Positions 14,301 to 23,570 of a DNA stretch of 64,000 bases are shown here, in pieces. Within the stretch, counting starts at the first letter, position 1, and every line of letters starts with the position of its first letter. Under the pieces are notes generated by a model. The model saw only the letters and a list, made by a program, of their open reading frames with translations. It was not told where the DNA came from and searched no databases. A program made the translations under genes and the position numbers. Location of the stretch: positions 26,678,477 through 26,742,476 of the forward strand of contig NC_049982.1 of the NCBI RefSeq assembly GCF_000003815.2. Direction: 5' to 3'. Origin of the DNA: Branchiostoma floridae (lineage: Eukaryota; Chordata; Leptocardii; Amphioxiformes; Branchiostomatidae).

Positions 14301-17300
14301 CATTGAAAAGCCCTGCAGTTACTTTACAAAATTACTGCCAGTTATATCAATGGTATCTAAAACCCCATTTTTCCAGGATTTGCGAATCCTGGTATGAAAG
14401 ATCTGAATCCGGCTTCCAAAAAATTTGGGGTGCAAAAACAGCAAGAACAGTTTTGAGATTTACTGTAGTACTGTACAATAAAGGTTTTAGAACTTTCCTT
14501 CCAATTCGATACACAGATTTCTACATGTAAGTGCAATGGCGCACACACTGCAAAAATAGGTGCAAAAACTGCAATTTGGAGTGCACAAAAGTGAAAATGC
14601 ACCCATTATTTTGTACTAGTTATGCACAACATTGCATCACTTAGGACATCCTACAAATGTATATTGAGCAGACTACAAGTACAAGTTGTTCTAACCAAGG
14701 CCACAGAAATATCTTGGTAGCAGGTAAACTCTCCCAGGAACACAGACATGCTAGCCTGCAGTGTTGAACAGCAATAGCTTATTACACACCATTATTATAC
14801 TGATGGACAACTGGGATGGGTGATAAAACCCCAGGATAGATACGACGTGAAACAAAATGAGAAAATTTGCAGCACTTCTATCAAACATCTTCATTTGGTA
14901 GGAAAAAGATAAATGATGGTTGGTGTTATCTGGGGACTGCACGGTTTGATGGAGCTCGTCGATAAGTACTGCACAAATGAAACACACAAGTTACAGCTAC
15001 TTTGGGATCTGATTGGAGTAAAAGGGCTGAAAACACATTTTTCCTGTTAAAGGCAATATCGCAAGCTGTCTGTAAATATACCTGCAATTGGGAAAAACTT
15101 TCTGCACATATATATGTACATATACAAGCAGGTGGCAACTCGCTATCAATGTCTTGCTACAACCTACTAAGCCGTATCATTGTACATAGAACTGTGTAAC
15201 TTAGAGTGTGTTCAAATAATGTACATGTAATTAACAATTAAGTTACTGTGTCCGAGAATAAGATGTCACAGTATAGATTACTAGCTAGAGGTTGTCTATT
15301 TTAGACAGGCACTTAACTCCACCAAAAAAATGTGTAAAAATGGGTACCTGACCTCAGTTGGAGAGGTAAAATGCCATTATTCACAGGTCTATGGCCATAC
15401 TGATTCAATCATATGAATGACATACTCCGGCCACCTCAAAACTGATGCGAGCCTTTCTTATAAAATCTAAGTAGTCAGGAAGGTGGAACAAATGACTGAA
15501 CACACAGAACATGTAATATGATGTATACCAAATACTTCTTTAGAAGTCTTTGGAAGAAATCACTTGTTAGCAATATTTTATAGCAATTTATGGCATGTAT
15601 TTGCTCATGCTGTAGCTTCTTGTACAAGGCCTTAACTTTTCCCCTATAGTCCAAAAAGTGTCCCAACTTAGATTTGATAGTATCAAAAATGGTATGAAAT
15701 TTATGAACAGCAAAAGATGCTTTTACAATTACAAATACAAGTCTATCTTTGCAGCATACTAGTTGATAGCTAACACTCAGAACTGAAAGAAATAAAGGGA
15801 AAGAATAAAAGGAACAAACTTTTTACCAAACGTTGCCTTTAGATAATTAGAAGAGACATGTTTGCCATGTTTGGGCTTGCAAAGTTGCATTAAGTTTGGA
15901 GGCCAGTGGCCATAGGACACTTAATTTTAAGCCCTGTGTATGATTTACCGTATGATAGCAAACTTTGTTCTGTTCATGGACGAAATTTGATGTCAGTCAG
16001 TGTGGCCCGGACAGTTTACCATTTCATGTCAAGATTTCGAGAGCTCGTTGTTTTGGGAGTGGCACAAATTGCATACGGAACACAGGAATGGGTTGGTATG
16101 GAGTAACTCACCATTGAGGCAGCGGTGCGGACGCTCTTACAGATGATCTGAGGATGGACCGCCTCCTCTACAAATGGCTTCATCTGCTTCAGCAGCTCAC
16201 CTGATAGCAGTGTCACAGATGTGGTGCCGTCTCCGATCTGGAAAAACAAGAGACGATGGTCAACACAGTACATGAAAAGATACATATTTACTCAAATACA
16301 AGGTTTGGAATTTCAGCTTGTGTCGATTTAACAAAAAAAATTTATGGCATTTACTCTGTACTTTAAGTCCAGACCTGAACCTGAACTGCTGGACCTGAAT
16401 CCGGACCTGAACCTGAATATGAGTTTAGGTTCACACTGCTATGTATTACTTTTGTATTTTGTACTTTTGTAAATTTTCAAACAATACAGGATGATAACAT
16501 TCCAATTTACTGAGCGACAGAAAAATGTCCATTTCATACACTATGGTCCTTGTCACAGACTATGCTGGGATGCATGGACTGGACCAACTCTCGAGAAATG
16601 GCAGCATACAGGCATCAGTACAGGACATGACATGCTAGAACAGCCTGCCACATCACAAGACACCGGGCTATTGTTCTACCACAAGTGTAACACAAAGATG
16701 GCTACTGAACAGAGCGATCTTGCTGACTACTTGTGGCAATCATCAAGACAATGAAATAAAAAGAAGGAACTATAAAATGCATGAGAAATATTCAAGATGA
16801 AAAGTTGTGCTAGTTTTTTTTCAACATAATTTCTCTGAAATGACATACGCAAATTTTTCATGTTTGCATCTTAAACAAAATTGCTGTTCTAATAATATGT
16901 AATTATTCATATGGGGCCCTTCTTTTATACTACTTCATAGAGTTCAATAAAGAAAGGACAATATGGCAGACAATGAACACATGGACAAACTATTATCATT
17001 CATACCATCAGTATAATGCCATCAGCATACAATGTAGACAAGGTCATAACTACACTATGTAAGACCACAGCAAATAAATCTTATGGATTTAAAAAAAAAA
17101 AATCACTCTTCTTAGGCAATGGTCAGAATGACAACAAGATAGACAGCATCTGACAGGTATTTTGGAAATTTAAGCATAGGATTATTTTTCACACACAGTG
17201 ATTTTTTTCTTCCTCTTGTATTAGATTTGGAGTCTGTAGTGTATGGGATCCATAAAACTTACTTGTTGTGGCCTTATTTATCATTATTCATTTTGAGCTT

Positions 17301-20300
17301 GCAGATGTTGTTCTATCACAACAACAAGGCACAATCCATCATATTCAGGAATAATGTTGACAATATTACCAAACACCTGTTCATATCATAAACCAGATTT
17401 GATAATAGATGATAGACACCGAAACGTAAGCAACATAACTACATCCTGGTTGTGTACAAGAATCCTCCTATATCCCATATTTGAAAAGCTACCACTCGAA
17501 ATTAAGAGCAAAGCAGAACACGAGATAACAAAACTGGAAGTTCTGCTACAGTGCAATGGAACCTAGGAAGCCAAACCCTAACCACTAAATTCTGGAAGGA
17601 TCCATCCTAGGCTTCTCAAGTTATGCTACTAGAAACATGTACAAATCTTAAATACACAAAAAAACAACACAAAAAAACATAACCTTCTTGGCAAAGGTAG
17701 CTGAAAAGACACACATCTTACACCCAAAAATAAATTGCACCCAAAACATAACCCTCTTGGCATAGGTAGCTGAAAACACACACAGCTTACACCCAAACAT
17801 AAACGGAACTGAAAACATGACCTTCTTGGCAAAGGTAGCTAAAAACACACACAGCCTACACCCAATAATAAACGATACCCAAAACATAACCTTCTTGGCA
17901 AAGGTAGCTGAAAACACACACATCTTACACCCAAAACTAAACGGCACCCAAAACATAACTTTCTTGGCAAAGGTAGCTAAAACACACACATCTTAAACCC
18001 TAAGCTAAACGTAACTGAAAACATGACCTTCTTGGCAAAGGTAGCTGAAAACACACACATCTTACACCCAAACATAAACGACACCCAAAATATAACCTTC
18101 TTGGCAAAGGTAGCAGAAAACACACATAGCTTACACCCAAAAATAAACAGCACCTAAAACATAATCTTTTTGGCAAAGCCAGCTACAAACACACACAGCT
18201 TACACCCAAAGCTAAACTTAACTGAAAACATAACCTTTTTTGTCAAAGGTACTAACAAACAGTAACAGTAAGTAACACATTGTCAATCTGGCAGGGAAAA
18301 AAGCAAAAGACGGGGACAATTCCGTGCATCATTATCCTCAGTTGTTAATCCTGACACACATCCAACCTTACATCTCACCCTCCTAATTCTGTTTCACCTC
18401 CGCAGTGCTCGCTGGCAACACGGCCCGCGGGAATTAACGGATGTCAGGGAAAACAGATGAAACCTGAAGCATTACCTATGAGGCGCCAGACAGAATTGAT
18501 CTGAGTATGATACCTTAACTGAATCATCACATCTCTCCCACCTACAATCGAACCCTATCAGCACAATTGGGTAAACTAGACGCTTGTGTGGGCACAGGGG
18601 GAACTCTCAAAAATCAAATAACACAACACAACAAACCTAACTGACTGCAGGGGTCAATCGATACTGTATAGGCACTGTTGTTGTAGTCAGCAACTTCAAT
18701 TACAACTACACTTGGTTTTCGTAACAAGGAACTTTCAAACCTTTTCTTTTCCAACAAAGAGAAAGAATTTCTTGTGATACCATTCTTGACCCCGAAATCA
18801 TGACATTGATATCAACGTTTCCAAAAAGTTTGCAGCCTTTTTCAGCTATCATATTATCTGATATACACTTGTGATTCTGTGATCGTTATAAGTAGGAATC
18901 TATACTAAAGGAAATATTGATTATTGATGCATCATTGACAAGAACGTTCATTTTCTGGTTCGATGGTGTCAACGTTTCTGACATGACAGAAAAACAATGG
19001 ATAGAAAGATAGGAATAAACAATTGAACAAGACTTTCATAATCTCTACCAATACTTATTATTTTGGTCATTTCCAAGGCTGTCTCCAGCTTTGAAAGTTT
19101 GAGTTTTTTGTCCCACTTATCGTTTGGGAGTCGTTAATTTCCTTTGTTAAACTGTTATTTTCAGCTTACAAAAATACATTTTCATTAGTTCCCTTTGTCC
19201 AGAAAAATCATATATATTACTGCAACTGAAGAAATATAACACATGTTTTAGTATGTATAGACAGGGCTCGAAATTCATTTTTGGGATTAGGTGCACTGGT
19301 GCACCCAGCTTAAAAAATTGGGTGCACCAAAAAATTTTTAGGTGCACCACTTAAATTTAAATAATAAGCTAATAATAAAACTTAGTTACAAGCTATCAAA
19401 TCCTTAAACAAGTACCATGACAAACTTCTTTCTAACACTTAAATGTCAAGAATATGATGTATACTAGTATACTTTGATATCTTTACATACATGTGTCAAA
19501 AAATATTTGGGTGCACCCTGTGCACCCACAGAAAATAATTGGGTGCACAGCTCCAATTTTGGGTGCACCTGGGTGCACATGCACCCAGTATTTCGAGCCC
19601 TGATAGAGTAATAATAATAATATTAACAATATAGAGCAGTAATAATATTGGCATTTCTCTAATTGTACAAATTCTAACAAGAGTTTTAAGACCTCCCAAC
19701 TCTAGGAAATATCGTTTCAAATTCAAATTTCAATTTTTCAAACAAATACTAAGTAAGGCTTTCACTTATATTATATGCATCTACTGAGGCCTAGGAACAA
19801 AATGTTGTGTTTCCTGTTTCAGTCCTGAAAACATTAGGGTCAGTAGGTAGGGATTATCTTTTTTTCCTAGGACTGATCACTTCATCTCACTAAACATGAC
19901 TAGCATATGGAAAATATATAGCTGCAAAAACACAGACTGATTAAAAAAAACTCCCTTTGAATTAGTGGCCTCTCCCAATGACCCAATGACCTGGACTGTC
20001 ATGCTAAATCAATAACTAATTCTACACAAATTCTACTTCCTGACATTCCGACCTTTGCGGTTGTCTTCCCACTCACTTCCTGACACTCTACTGACAACTC
20101 GGATTCAAATAACTATGGAGACATGTCAACATTACAAAAGCTTAACAGACACACTGAAAACAATAACTTGCATACACAGAATCATAACCATCATAAGCTA
20201 TCATCAATACAATCACAAGTTAACAAAAACCTACCTCTGCATCTTGTGACCTGGCAATGTCGACAAGTGTTTTGGCTGCCGGATGGACAATATCCAACAA

Positions 20301-22234
20301 CTTGATGATAGTGGCACCATCATTGGAAATGGTGGCCTTGTCTGCAAAATAGGTGTATATACATTAGAGAACGTAAATAAAACTTTTACTCTAAGTAAGA
20401 GTCTCACCATTAGTATGACGACACAGAGGGTGCTAATACATTAAACTTCAATCATCGACATCTCAAACGATTCATCCATGACAGCATTTCAAGAGCTTAG
20501 AAAACAACAATATATGCAAATTTTATTTGCTGTCATCCTTCAGTCAGATACATAAGATACTAGAAAATATTGCACTTAAAAGCAGCACTTTTATCTTTCA
20601 GGATTTAGGATTTTCAAAAATCGTTGGTATGGTATCAGCTCTTGAAGTTTCATTGGGATACCTTTTTTAAACAAACAAAATAAATTCTCAACACTTTCAC
20701 ACACACGTTAAGACCAAAAACAATACCTCCTTTTCACAGAGGTAACAACAAGTGCATTCAAACTTACCCCTTTTGTCGACGATCATCTTGTCCATGCCCC
20801 TGGGCCCCAGGGTGGTCCGCACGGCGTCCACGATGACTTGACAGGCATTGATGTTGCTGACTATCTGTGGGATCCCCTGGGACGTGTCAGTCCCCTCCTT
20901 CAGGAGGATGATGGGTGCATTCTGGAAATCAAGAAGTAAGATTTTACCAATCACTATCAATCCCACAAAAGGGTAATATTGTACTTGTAGCTGCCTCACA
21001 GTTGAGCTCCTGGTTCCAATTGGTAACTGCAAAACCTCGCTTCCAACCTGGGTAGGGCATCTCAGTTGAGGATGCACCAGTATTTTGGAAGGGACATAAA
21101 ATGGGGGTCCAAGAGGTGCCTCTAGCAAAGATAAAAGGGAAGGGATAGCAACCCTCCGGTTAAGGTACACCTTGCTATTTGTTACCCTATGTGCGGCTGC
21201 GAGATTCACAATGAAGGAACAAATAAATAACGAAACACAAGCTATTGAATTAAGGGTGGTCGTGTAGATATATTTGCAACCTGGAATTTGTGTTTTCACT
21301 AACATTAAGTAAAAATATGTGAATTGGGGTCTTTTACGATACCTTGAATATTCACCGTTACTAAGGTCCATTCAATATTGTGCTAACAGGGTGAAGCCTA
21401 TATAACATGAAGGGAGGGGGGTACTTGTATCATTGTAGCCATACAGAATTAGGACGGGTGGGGAGGGGGGCAAGTTCAACGACACCTCGTTCCATGACCA
21501 TGTGCGGGTTCAGGGGATGTACTTCACATACTTGTGCATGATATTATCATTGAATTGCCTGAAATATCAGACCTTGTCCGTAGAAAAGTGACAGTTCTTA
21601 CGGTGGGTTACGTCCTGACTCCTGCAAATTTTATTCTTTTTCACACAATATCTAAACTGAGTATTGACTAACTGAGTAGGTAGTTTAGACATATTTCTAC
21701 ATAGTTTATCTAAATTGGGCACATAAAATATCATACTTATGCCTTATTTTTGATATCGTCTACAACTATATTACTGCACTACGTTGCCTAGGGTATAATT
21801 TTTACACGCACTATCAAACACAGTTGAAGAAACTTATGAGTGAGACCAAATGGTAGTCACTAGGCATAGGACATGGAGAAAATTGTAAGTACACTATTCA
21901 TAGTAAAGAAATCAATGGAAAACTTCGATATGTGCGCATTATATTGCAGCAATAATGACGATGCTACAGCAACAAGCATTTGAAAACGTAAACGATGATA
22001 ATACTGTATTCTGAAGAAAAAACACGGACACACACGATGCGAGGAACCCTAGTTACAGGGAACATACCGGCATCACGCAACTTTTGAAGCTAACCATCGT
22101 CTGTAGTAAGTCATTTTAAGAGTCAAAATTACAATCCTTAGCTCGAAGAAACATTCAAGATTCTGTTTCTCTCCTTAGTATGGATTCTACCATCGTCAGA
22201 TTAGTGGATTACGAGAGATAGAAATCTTACCATG
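2107..22234 (-). CDS. CCT7: T-complex protein 1 subunit eta (CCT7), complete 12-exon coding region
   Basis: CCT7 is one of the eight paralogous subunits of the cytosolic ATP-dependent chaperonin TRiC/CCT, which folds actin, tubulin and WD-repeat proteins. Joined coding exons are 22234-22232, 20921-20768, 20341-20235, 16237-16112, 9737-9685, 7170-6999, 6452-6288, 5854-5721, 4928-4776, 4008-3857, 3075-2887 and 2327-2107. They total 1629 nt, 542 residues plus TAA, about the family's usual length. All intron phases agree and all splice sites are GT-AG. Visible motifs: the chaperonin signature LGPRGMDK (residues 39-46), SNDGATI (about 57-63), the nucleotide-binding GDGTTSV (90-96), the apical-domain segment [18 protein letters not shown] (from 212), AGGGAIE (about 406-412), NAGFDATNI (451-459), and a basic Gly-Arg tail ending GRGRGRPM. 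Residue 53, at the exon 2/3 junction, reads Asp where I recall Gly in human. Assignment is by close similarity to vertebrate CCT7 from memory. Confidence 0.97.
2887..3075 (-). CDS. CCT7: CCT7 exon 11 (residues 407-470), C-terminal equatorial domain
   Basis: The exon encodes [40 protein letters not shown] and [20 protein letters not shown]. The GGGAIE loop and the Asp of NAGFDATN belong to the nucleotide pocket. Acceptor CCTGTGTAG, donor GTGGGTTT, phase 1. Confidence 0.96.
3172..3475. mobile_element. hAT-like MITE in CCT7 intron 10
   Basis: It begins CAGGGTTTTGGCCAGC and ends with GCTGGCTAGAACATTG, imperfect inverted termini. The interior holds CCGTCC/GGACGG blocks. Another family member with clearer ends (CAGGGTTCT...GCCAGC) is at 53421-53659. 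No target-site duplication is clear. Confidence 0.45.
3857..4008 (-). CDS. CCT7: CCT7 exon 10 (residues 356-407)
   Basis: The exon encodes [20 protein letters not shown] followed by [20 protein letters not shown] and [11 protein letters not shown]. It contains the family-typical [14 protein letters not shown] block. Acceptor TTGTCCAG, donor GTATGG, phase 1. Confidence 0.96.
4087..4360 (+). mobile_element. tRNA-derived SINE, copy 1 (CCT7 intron 9)
   Basis: The head reads GTCCCTGTAGCTCAACTGGT (A box), with a B-box-like GGTTCTAATACTGG about 65 bp later. The tRNA-unrelated body carries GGGCATCTCGGTTT and GGGGCTAGCAACCCCT and ends ...CTGACAGAAAGAACAAAC. The window holds seven copies of this family. 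Confidence 0.75.
4776..4928 (-). CDS. CCT7: CCT7 exon 9 (residues 305-356)
   Basis: The exon encodes [40 protein letters not shown] and [11 protein letters not shown], the apical-to-intermediate transition. Acceptor GTGTTTCAG, donor GTAGGC. The acceptor and the first bases of the exon lie inside a tandem repeat (4921-5335), and a near-copy of this acceptor sits about 80 bp further upstream in the intron. Confidence 0.95.
4921..5335. repeat. Tandem repeat overlapping the CCT7 exon 9 acceptor
   Basis: Four units anchored by ACACACACAGAAATCAGCAC start near 4941, 5019, 5128 and 5240, giving spacings of 78, 109 and 112 bp. The longer units also share TCTATTGTTTGGCTGGAAGG. The first unit begins within the 5' edge of exon 9. 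Confidence 0.8.
5721..5854 (-). CDS. CCT7: CCT7 exon 8 (residues 261-305), apical domain
   Basis: The exon encodes [20 protein letters not shown] followed by [20 protein letters not shown] and YFADR, nearly identical to vertebrate CCT7. Acceptor CCCCAATAG, donor GTACGTG, phase 2. Confidence 0.96.
5940..6234. repeat. Dispersed repeat related to the CCGTCC MITE family (intron 7)
   Basis: It contains TTTTTGTCCGTCACAGAGGA and ends GGTCTGGCTACAACACTGG, a decayed form of the terminus seen at 3172-3475 and 53421-53659. The left boundary is not defined. Confidence 0.35.
6288..6452 (-). CDS. CCT7: CCT7 exon 7 (residues 206-260), apical domain
   Basis: The exon encodes [40 protein letters not shown] and [15 protein letters not shown], the substrate-facing apical domain and base of the helical protrusion. 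Acceptor TCTGTGCAG, donor GTGAGAA; 165 nt, phase 0 at both ends. Confidence 0.96.
6999..7170 (-). CDS. CCT7: CCT7 exon 6 (residues 148-205)
   Basis: The exon encodes [20 protein letters not shown] followed by [17 protein letters not shown] and the start of the apical domain ([13 protein letters not shown]). Acceptor GTCCTTAG; the donor is a weaker GTTGGT. 172 nt. Confidence 0.95.
7560..8275. repeat. Degenerate tandem repeat in CCT7 intron 5
   Basis: About six copies of a unit containing GCAAGAATGGACTCTTCCAG, then CCCCATGT.AAATTGCA and CCAGTCCA.AAATAC, lie near 7571, 7660, 7856, 7979, 8116 and 8245. Spacing varies (about 90-195 bp). Confidence 0.7.
8395..9130. mobile_element. Repeat element with internal 160-bp units and terminal hairpin (intron 5)
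   Basis: Four units containing ACCAAATTTCAGGTCATTTG and GGGAACAGGAGCCAAAA lie near 8528, 8690, 8854 and 9004. The right end has an imperfect hairpin with arms at 9097-9110 and 9116-9130. It has no coding capacity. It could be a Helitron-like or other non-autonomous element; the class is not established. Confidence 0.5.
9685..9737 (-). CDS. CCT7: CCT7 exon 5 (residues 131-148)
   Basis: A 53-nt exon encoding [18 protein letters not shown], the equatorial/intermediate linker. Acceptor TTGTTTTTCAG, donor GTAAGTCC, phase 2. It sits alone between introns of 6.4 kb (upstream) and 2.5 kb (downstream). The exact phase fit to exons 4 and 6 and the similarity to the human segment support it. Confidence 0.9.
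10852..12831. mobile_element. About 2-kb hAT-like non-autonomous DNA transposon (CCT7 intron 4)
   Basis: It begins TAGGGTTTCCAGTC and ends with the exact inverted GACTGGAAACCCTA. The 7-bp ATTATAT directly flanks both sides (10845-10851 and 12832-12838). The TAGGG terminus fits the hAT superfamily, which normally makes 8-bp duplications. The interior is GC-richer near both ends and has no transposase-like ORF; the longest open frame (about 94 codons near 12056-12340) shows no recognisable domain. Confidence 0.7.
12839..13700. repeat. 246-bp tandem repeat rich in octamer motifs (CCT7 intron 4)
   Basis: The phrase GAYGATCC recurs at 12956, 13191, 13437 and 13683; the last two spacings are exactly 246 bp. 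Each unit carries two ATTATGCAAAT blocks with facing ATTTGCAT blocks. It runs into a dispersed-repeat tail ending near 14066. Confidence 0.8.
13700..14066 (+). mobile_element. Dispersed repeat tail ending in an ACCTT...AAGGT hairpin
   Basis: It contains two copies of AAGCCGCTAGGGGGCCCA, then GGCTTCTTAAGTTATGCTGT, an ACAGACAGACAGACACACAC stretch, and ends CATAACCTTAGCCATTCTGG followed by CAAAGGTAA. Relatives occur at 17380-17690, 23960-24040, 26375-26586 and, inverted, at 43270-43950. Confidence 0.55.
16112..16237 (-). CDS. CCT7: CCT7 exon 4 (residues 89-130), nucleotide-binding loop
   Basis: The exon encodes [39 protein letters not shown]. The GDGTTSV loop holds the conserved catalytic-site Asp of group II chaperonins. 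Acceptor TTTTTCCAG, donor GTGAGT; 126 nt, both junctions phase 0. Confidence 0.95.
17380..17680 (+). mobile_element. Dispersed repeat copy preceding the 69-bp minisatellite (intron 3)
   Basis: It has AAGTTCTGCTACAGTGCAAT and CCTAGGCTTCTCAAGTTATG, matching the repeat at 13700-14066. It leads directly into an ACATAACCTTCTTGGCAAAG tail that has been amplified into the array that follows. Confidence 0.55.
17680..18250. repeat. 69-bp minisatellite, about nine units (CCT7 intron 3)
   Basis: TCTTGGCAAAGGTAGC recurs at 17686, 17755, 17824, 17893, 17962, 18030, 18099, about 18168 and about 18237; nearly every spacing is 69 bp. Each unit holds CACACACA and TTACACCCAAA. As 69 is divisible by 3, the minus strand carries a fortuitous 113-codon repetitive ORF. 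Confidence 0.9.
19262..19602. mobile_element. hAT-like MITE with CAGGGCTCGAAAT termini (CCT7 intron 3)
   Basis: The left end CAGGGCTCGAAATTCATTTT mirrors the right end ATTTCGAGCCCTG. Sub-terminal GGTGCACC/GGTGCACCC motifs are repeated many times on both sides. ATAGA flanks both ends; a full 8-bp duplication is not seen. Confidence 0.7.
20235..20341 (-). CDS. CCT7: CCT7 exon 3 (residues 53-88)
   Basis: The exon encodes [18 protein letters not shown] followed by [17 protein letters not shown], equatorial-domain sequence contacting nucleotide. Acceptor TTTTGCAG, donor GTAGGT. It ends in phase 0, so the next exon starts directly with the GDGTTSV loop. It has no start codon of its own, so an ATG-based ORF search would miss it. 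Confidence 0.95.
20768..20921 (-). CDS. CCT7: CCT7 exon 2 (residues 2-53)
   Basis: This exon encodes the N-terminal equatorial segment, including [18 protein letters not shown] and the chaperonin signature LGPRGMDK. Acceptor TTTCCAG lies just above 20921 and donor GTAAGTT just below 20768 (phase 1). A longer open frame runs on both sides into a SINE and intron sequence, but only these 154 bases are coding. Confidence 0.95.
20983..21225 (+). mobile_element. tRNA-derived SINE, copy 2 (CCT7 intron 1)
   Basis: It shows TAGCTGCCTCACAGTTGAGC, GGGTAGGGCATCTCAGTTG and GGGATAGCAACCCTCC, ending GAAGGAACAAATAAATAA. Part of the A box (CTCAACTGGTAG) is deleted. Confidence 0.65.
22232..22234 (-). CDS. CCT7: CCT7 coding exon 1: only the initiator ATG
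   Basis: The start codon is the last three bases of exon 1. The donor GTAAG begins at once (22231-22227). Exon 2 continues with Asn-Ala-Pro-Ile-Ile-Leu-Leu, matching the CCT7 N-terminus. The rest of exon 1, upstream to about 22300, is 5' UTR. No other ATG in frame with exon 2 is visible, so this start is well supported although the exon carries a single codon. Confidence 0.85.
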
Positions 22235-22345
22235 ATTCCGGTTCTTCGTCGTCCGCTGGCAAGATGGCGTCTCTACCCAGCCTGCCTTGCGCGTACATCT
22301 AGAATGTTCAGGACGAGAAGCTTCGAGAATGGCGCCAAATTCAAA
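22235..22345 (-). promoter_or_regulatory. CCT7: CCT7 5' UTR and core promoter
   Basis: About 110 bp upstream of the start codon hold several promoter motifs: AAGATGGCG on the plus strand at 22261-22269 (YY1-type, common at housekeeping starts), heat-shock half-sites at 22301-22330, and TTTGGCGC on the gene strand at 22332-22339 (E2F consensus). No TATA box is evident. The transcription start is probably within 22250-22300, inferred from motif spacing only. Confidence 0.6.
22301..22330. promoter_or_regulatory. Heat-shock element array upstream of CCT7
   Basis: Six consecutive 5-bp units read aGAAt, gTTCa, ggacg, aGAAg, cTTCg, aGAAt. Five of six match the alternating nGAAn/nTTCn code in perfect register; only the third is broken. 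HSF trimers bind such arrays. It lies 67-96 bp upstream of the ATG, consistent with stress-induced transcription of a chaperonin subunit. Confidence 0.75.
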
Positions 22346-22720
22346 ATTTGTGACGGGTGTCGTTCCGTATATTCGGAATAGTCCCAGCAGGAAAAGTTTG
22401 CTGTTGTTTTGAAAGTATGGGAACTATCCTTCATTTGTATCCTGTACAAATGTTTTCGTGTTTTCAGCCGTAAAAGTTTGTTATTGAGATGACGCAGCAC
22501 TTTTGGCTTGAACCCCTACGTGGCCCCGTGGGACACCTTGCGACTCCCGGTGTATTTTTGGGCCTTGCCGGGCACCGGGTCAAGTCGGACTTAAACGAAC
22601 CCGGGACCCGGTAACAAATAGACGCCGTGACCTACCCGTGACCATCTGGTACTCCACCGCGGGACAAAGTTGTGGCTTCGGAGCCCGGCCGGGGCCACAT
22701 CCCTGACAGGCACTGGTGCA
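22346..22720. other. GC-rich flank upstream of the CCT7 promoter
   Basis: This stretch is visibly richer in C and G than its neighbours, especially 22500-22700 with many CCCGG and CCGGG motifs. It has no supported ORF. It may be promoter-proximal sequence or a GC-rich repeat; nothing decides between them. Confidence 0.35.
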
Positions 22721-23370
22721 ATTGGCGCAATATAGACGGATGACATACCAAACGAGTTTAAAAATTAAATAGCTAGCCGAGCAGTATGATTTGTGACCAG
22801 TTTGCTCCTCTTGTATGTTATTTGTCTATATTTTCCAACTACCTGTGGAGCCTGGTAGAGGCTAAGACTTCCATAAGGACCTCATGCGGACTTGAATATA
22901 TACGCACGCGCGTACGCGTGAGAACCCACCTTAACGTAACGACCTAGCAGCCTTTCGCTGTGTGCAACAAGACGTCGAAACAAATACATTCAGACTTTTT
23001 CATGGCTACAGCCTTCCAGGTCACAAATGCATGCCTTATTTACGTTTCCACGTAGCGAATTTCAAGACACCATTGGGATATAGCCATGCAATTTTTCTTA
23101 CGACTTACATCTTAACTTTCATCGTGGCAACAAATTCTATGGCGTTTAGTAAGTATTGTTGTTTTCACTCTCTAATGCACTCTTGGATTCTGTTAGAAAA
23201 AATAGAAAAAAAGATCATCAAATGCCAAACATGTTTGATGTATGAATGTGCATATATGGCAGCTAATCAATTCATGCTTTGTTATTATTGTTCTTCACCT
23301 TGTAAACGTAAAAGTGGCACATAGGTCATCAAGTTTCCTTGCTATTTCTTGTATCAGGATATATTTTCAC
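22720..23370. other. Intergenic, no gene seen
   Basis: AT-rich apart from a short CpG-rich patch at 22905-22922 (ACGCACGCGCGTACGCGTG). A 120-codon open frame at 22962-23324 shows no domain or splice context and is probably chance. Confidence 0.4.
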
Positions 23371-23570
23371 AGGGAGGGGTTGCTAGCCGTACCACTTTAG
23401 CGTGCTCGAGACACCTCCTCTGGACCCAAATGTTAGACCCCCCTCCGAAAGACGAGAGCAGTCCCAACCGAGATGCCCTACCCATGATTGAACCGGGATC
23501 TCCCAGTTACCAACTAATTGAAACTCAATTCTAAGGCCACTACCAGTTGGGCCATAATAGGGACATCCCA
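23371..23570 (-). mobile_element. tRNA-derived SINE, copy 3
   Basis: Inverted orientation. It starts AGGGAGGGGTTGCTAGC and ends CAGTTGGGCCATAATAGGGA, the reverse of the family head. B box region: ATTGAACCGGGATCTCCCAG. Confidence 0.65.

Noticed and set aside
17648-17989. 113-codon ORF with 23-residue repeats as a real protein
   Set aside because: It follows directly from a 69-bp minisatellite inside an intron; no splice or start context and strong neighbouring decay.
20697-21371. 224-codon ORF as a single exon
   Set aside because: Only 20768-20921 matches CCT7; the rest is intron and a SINE read through by chance.
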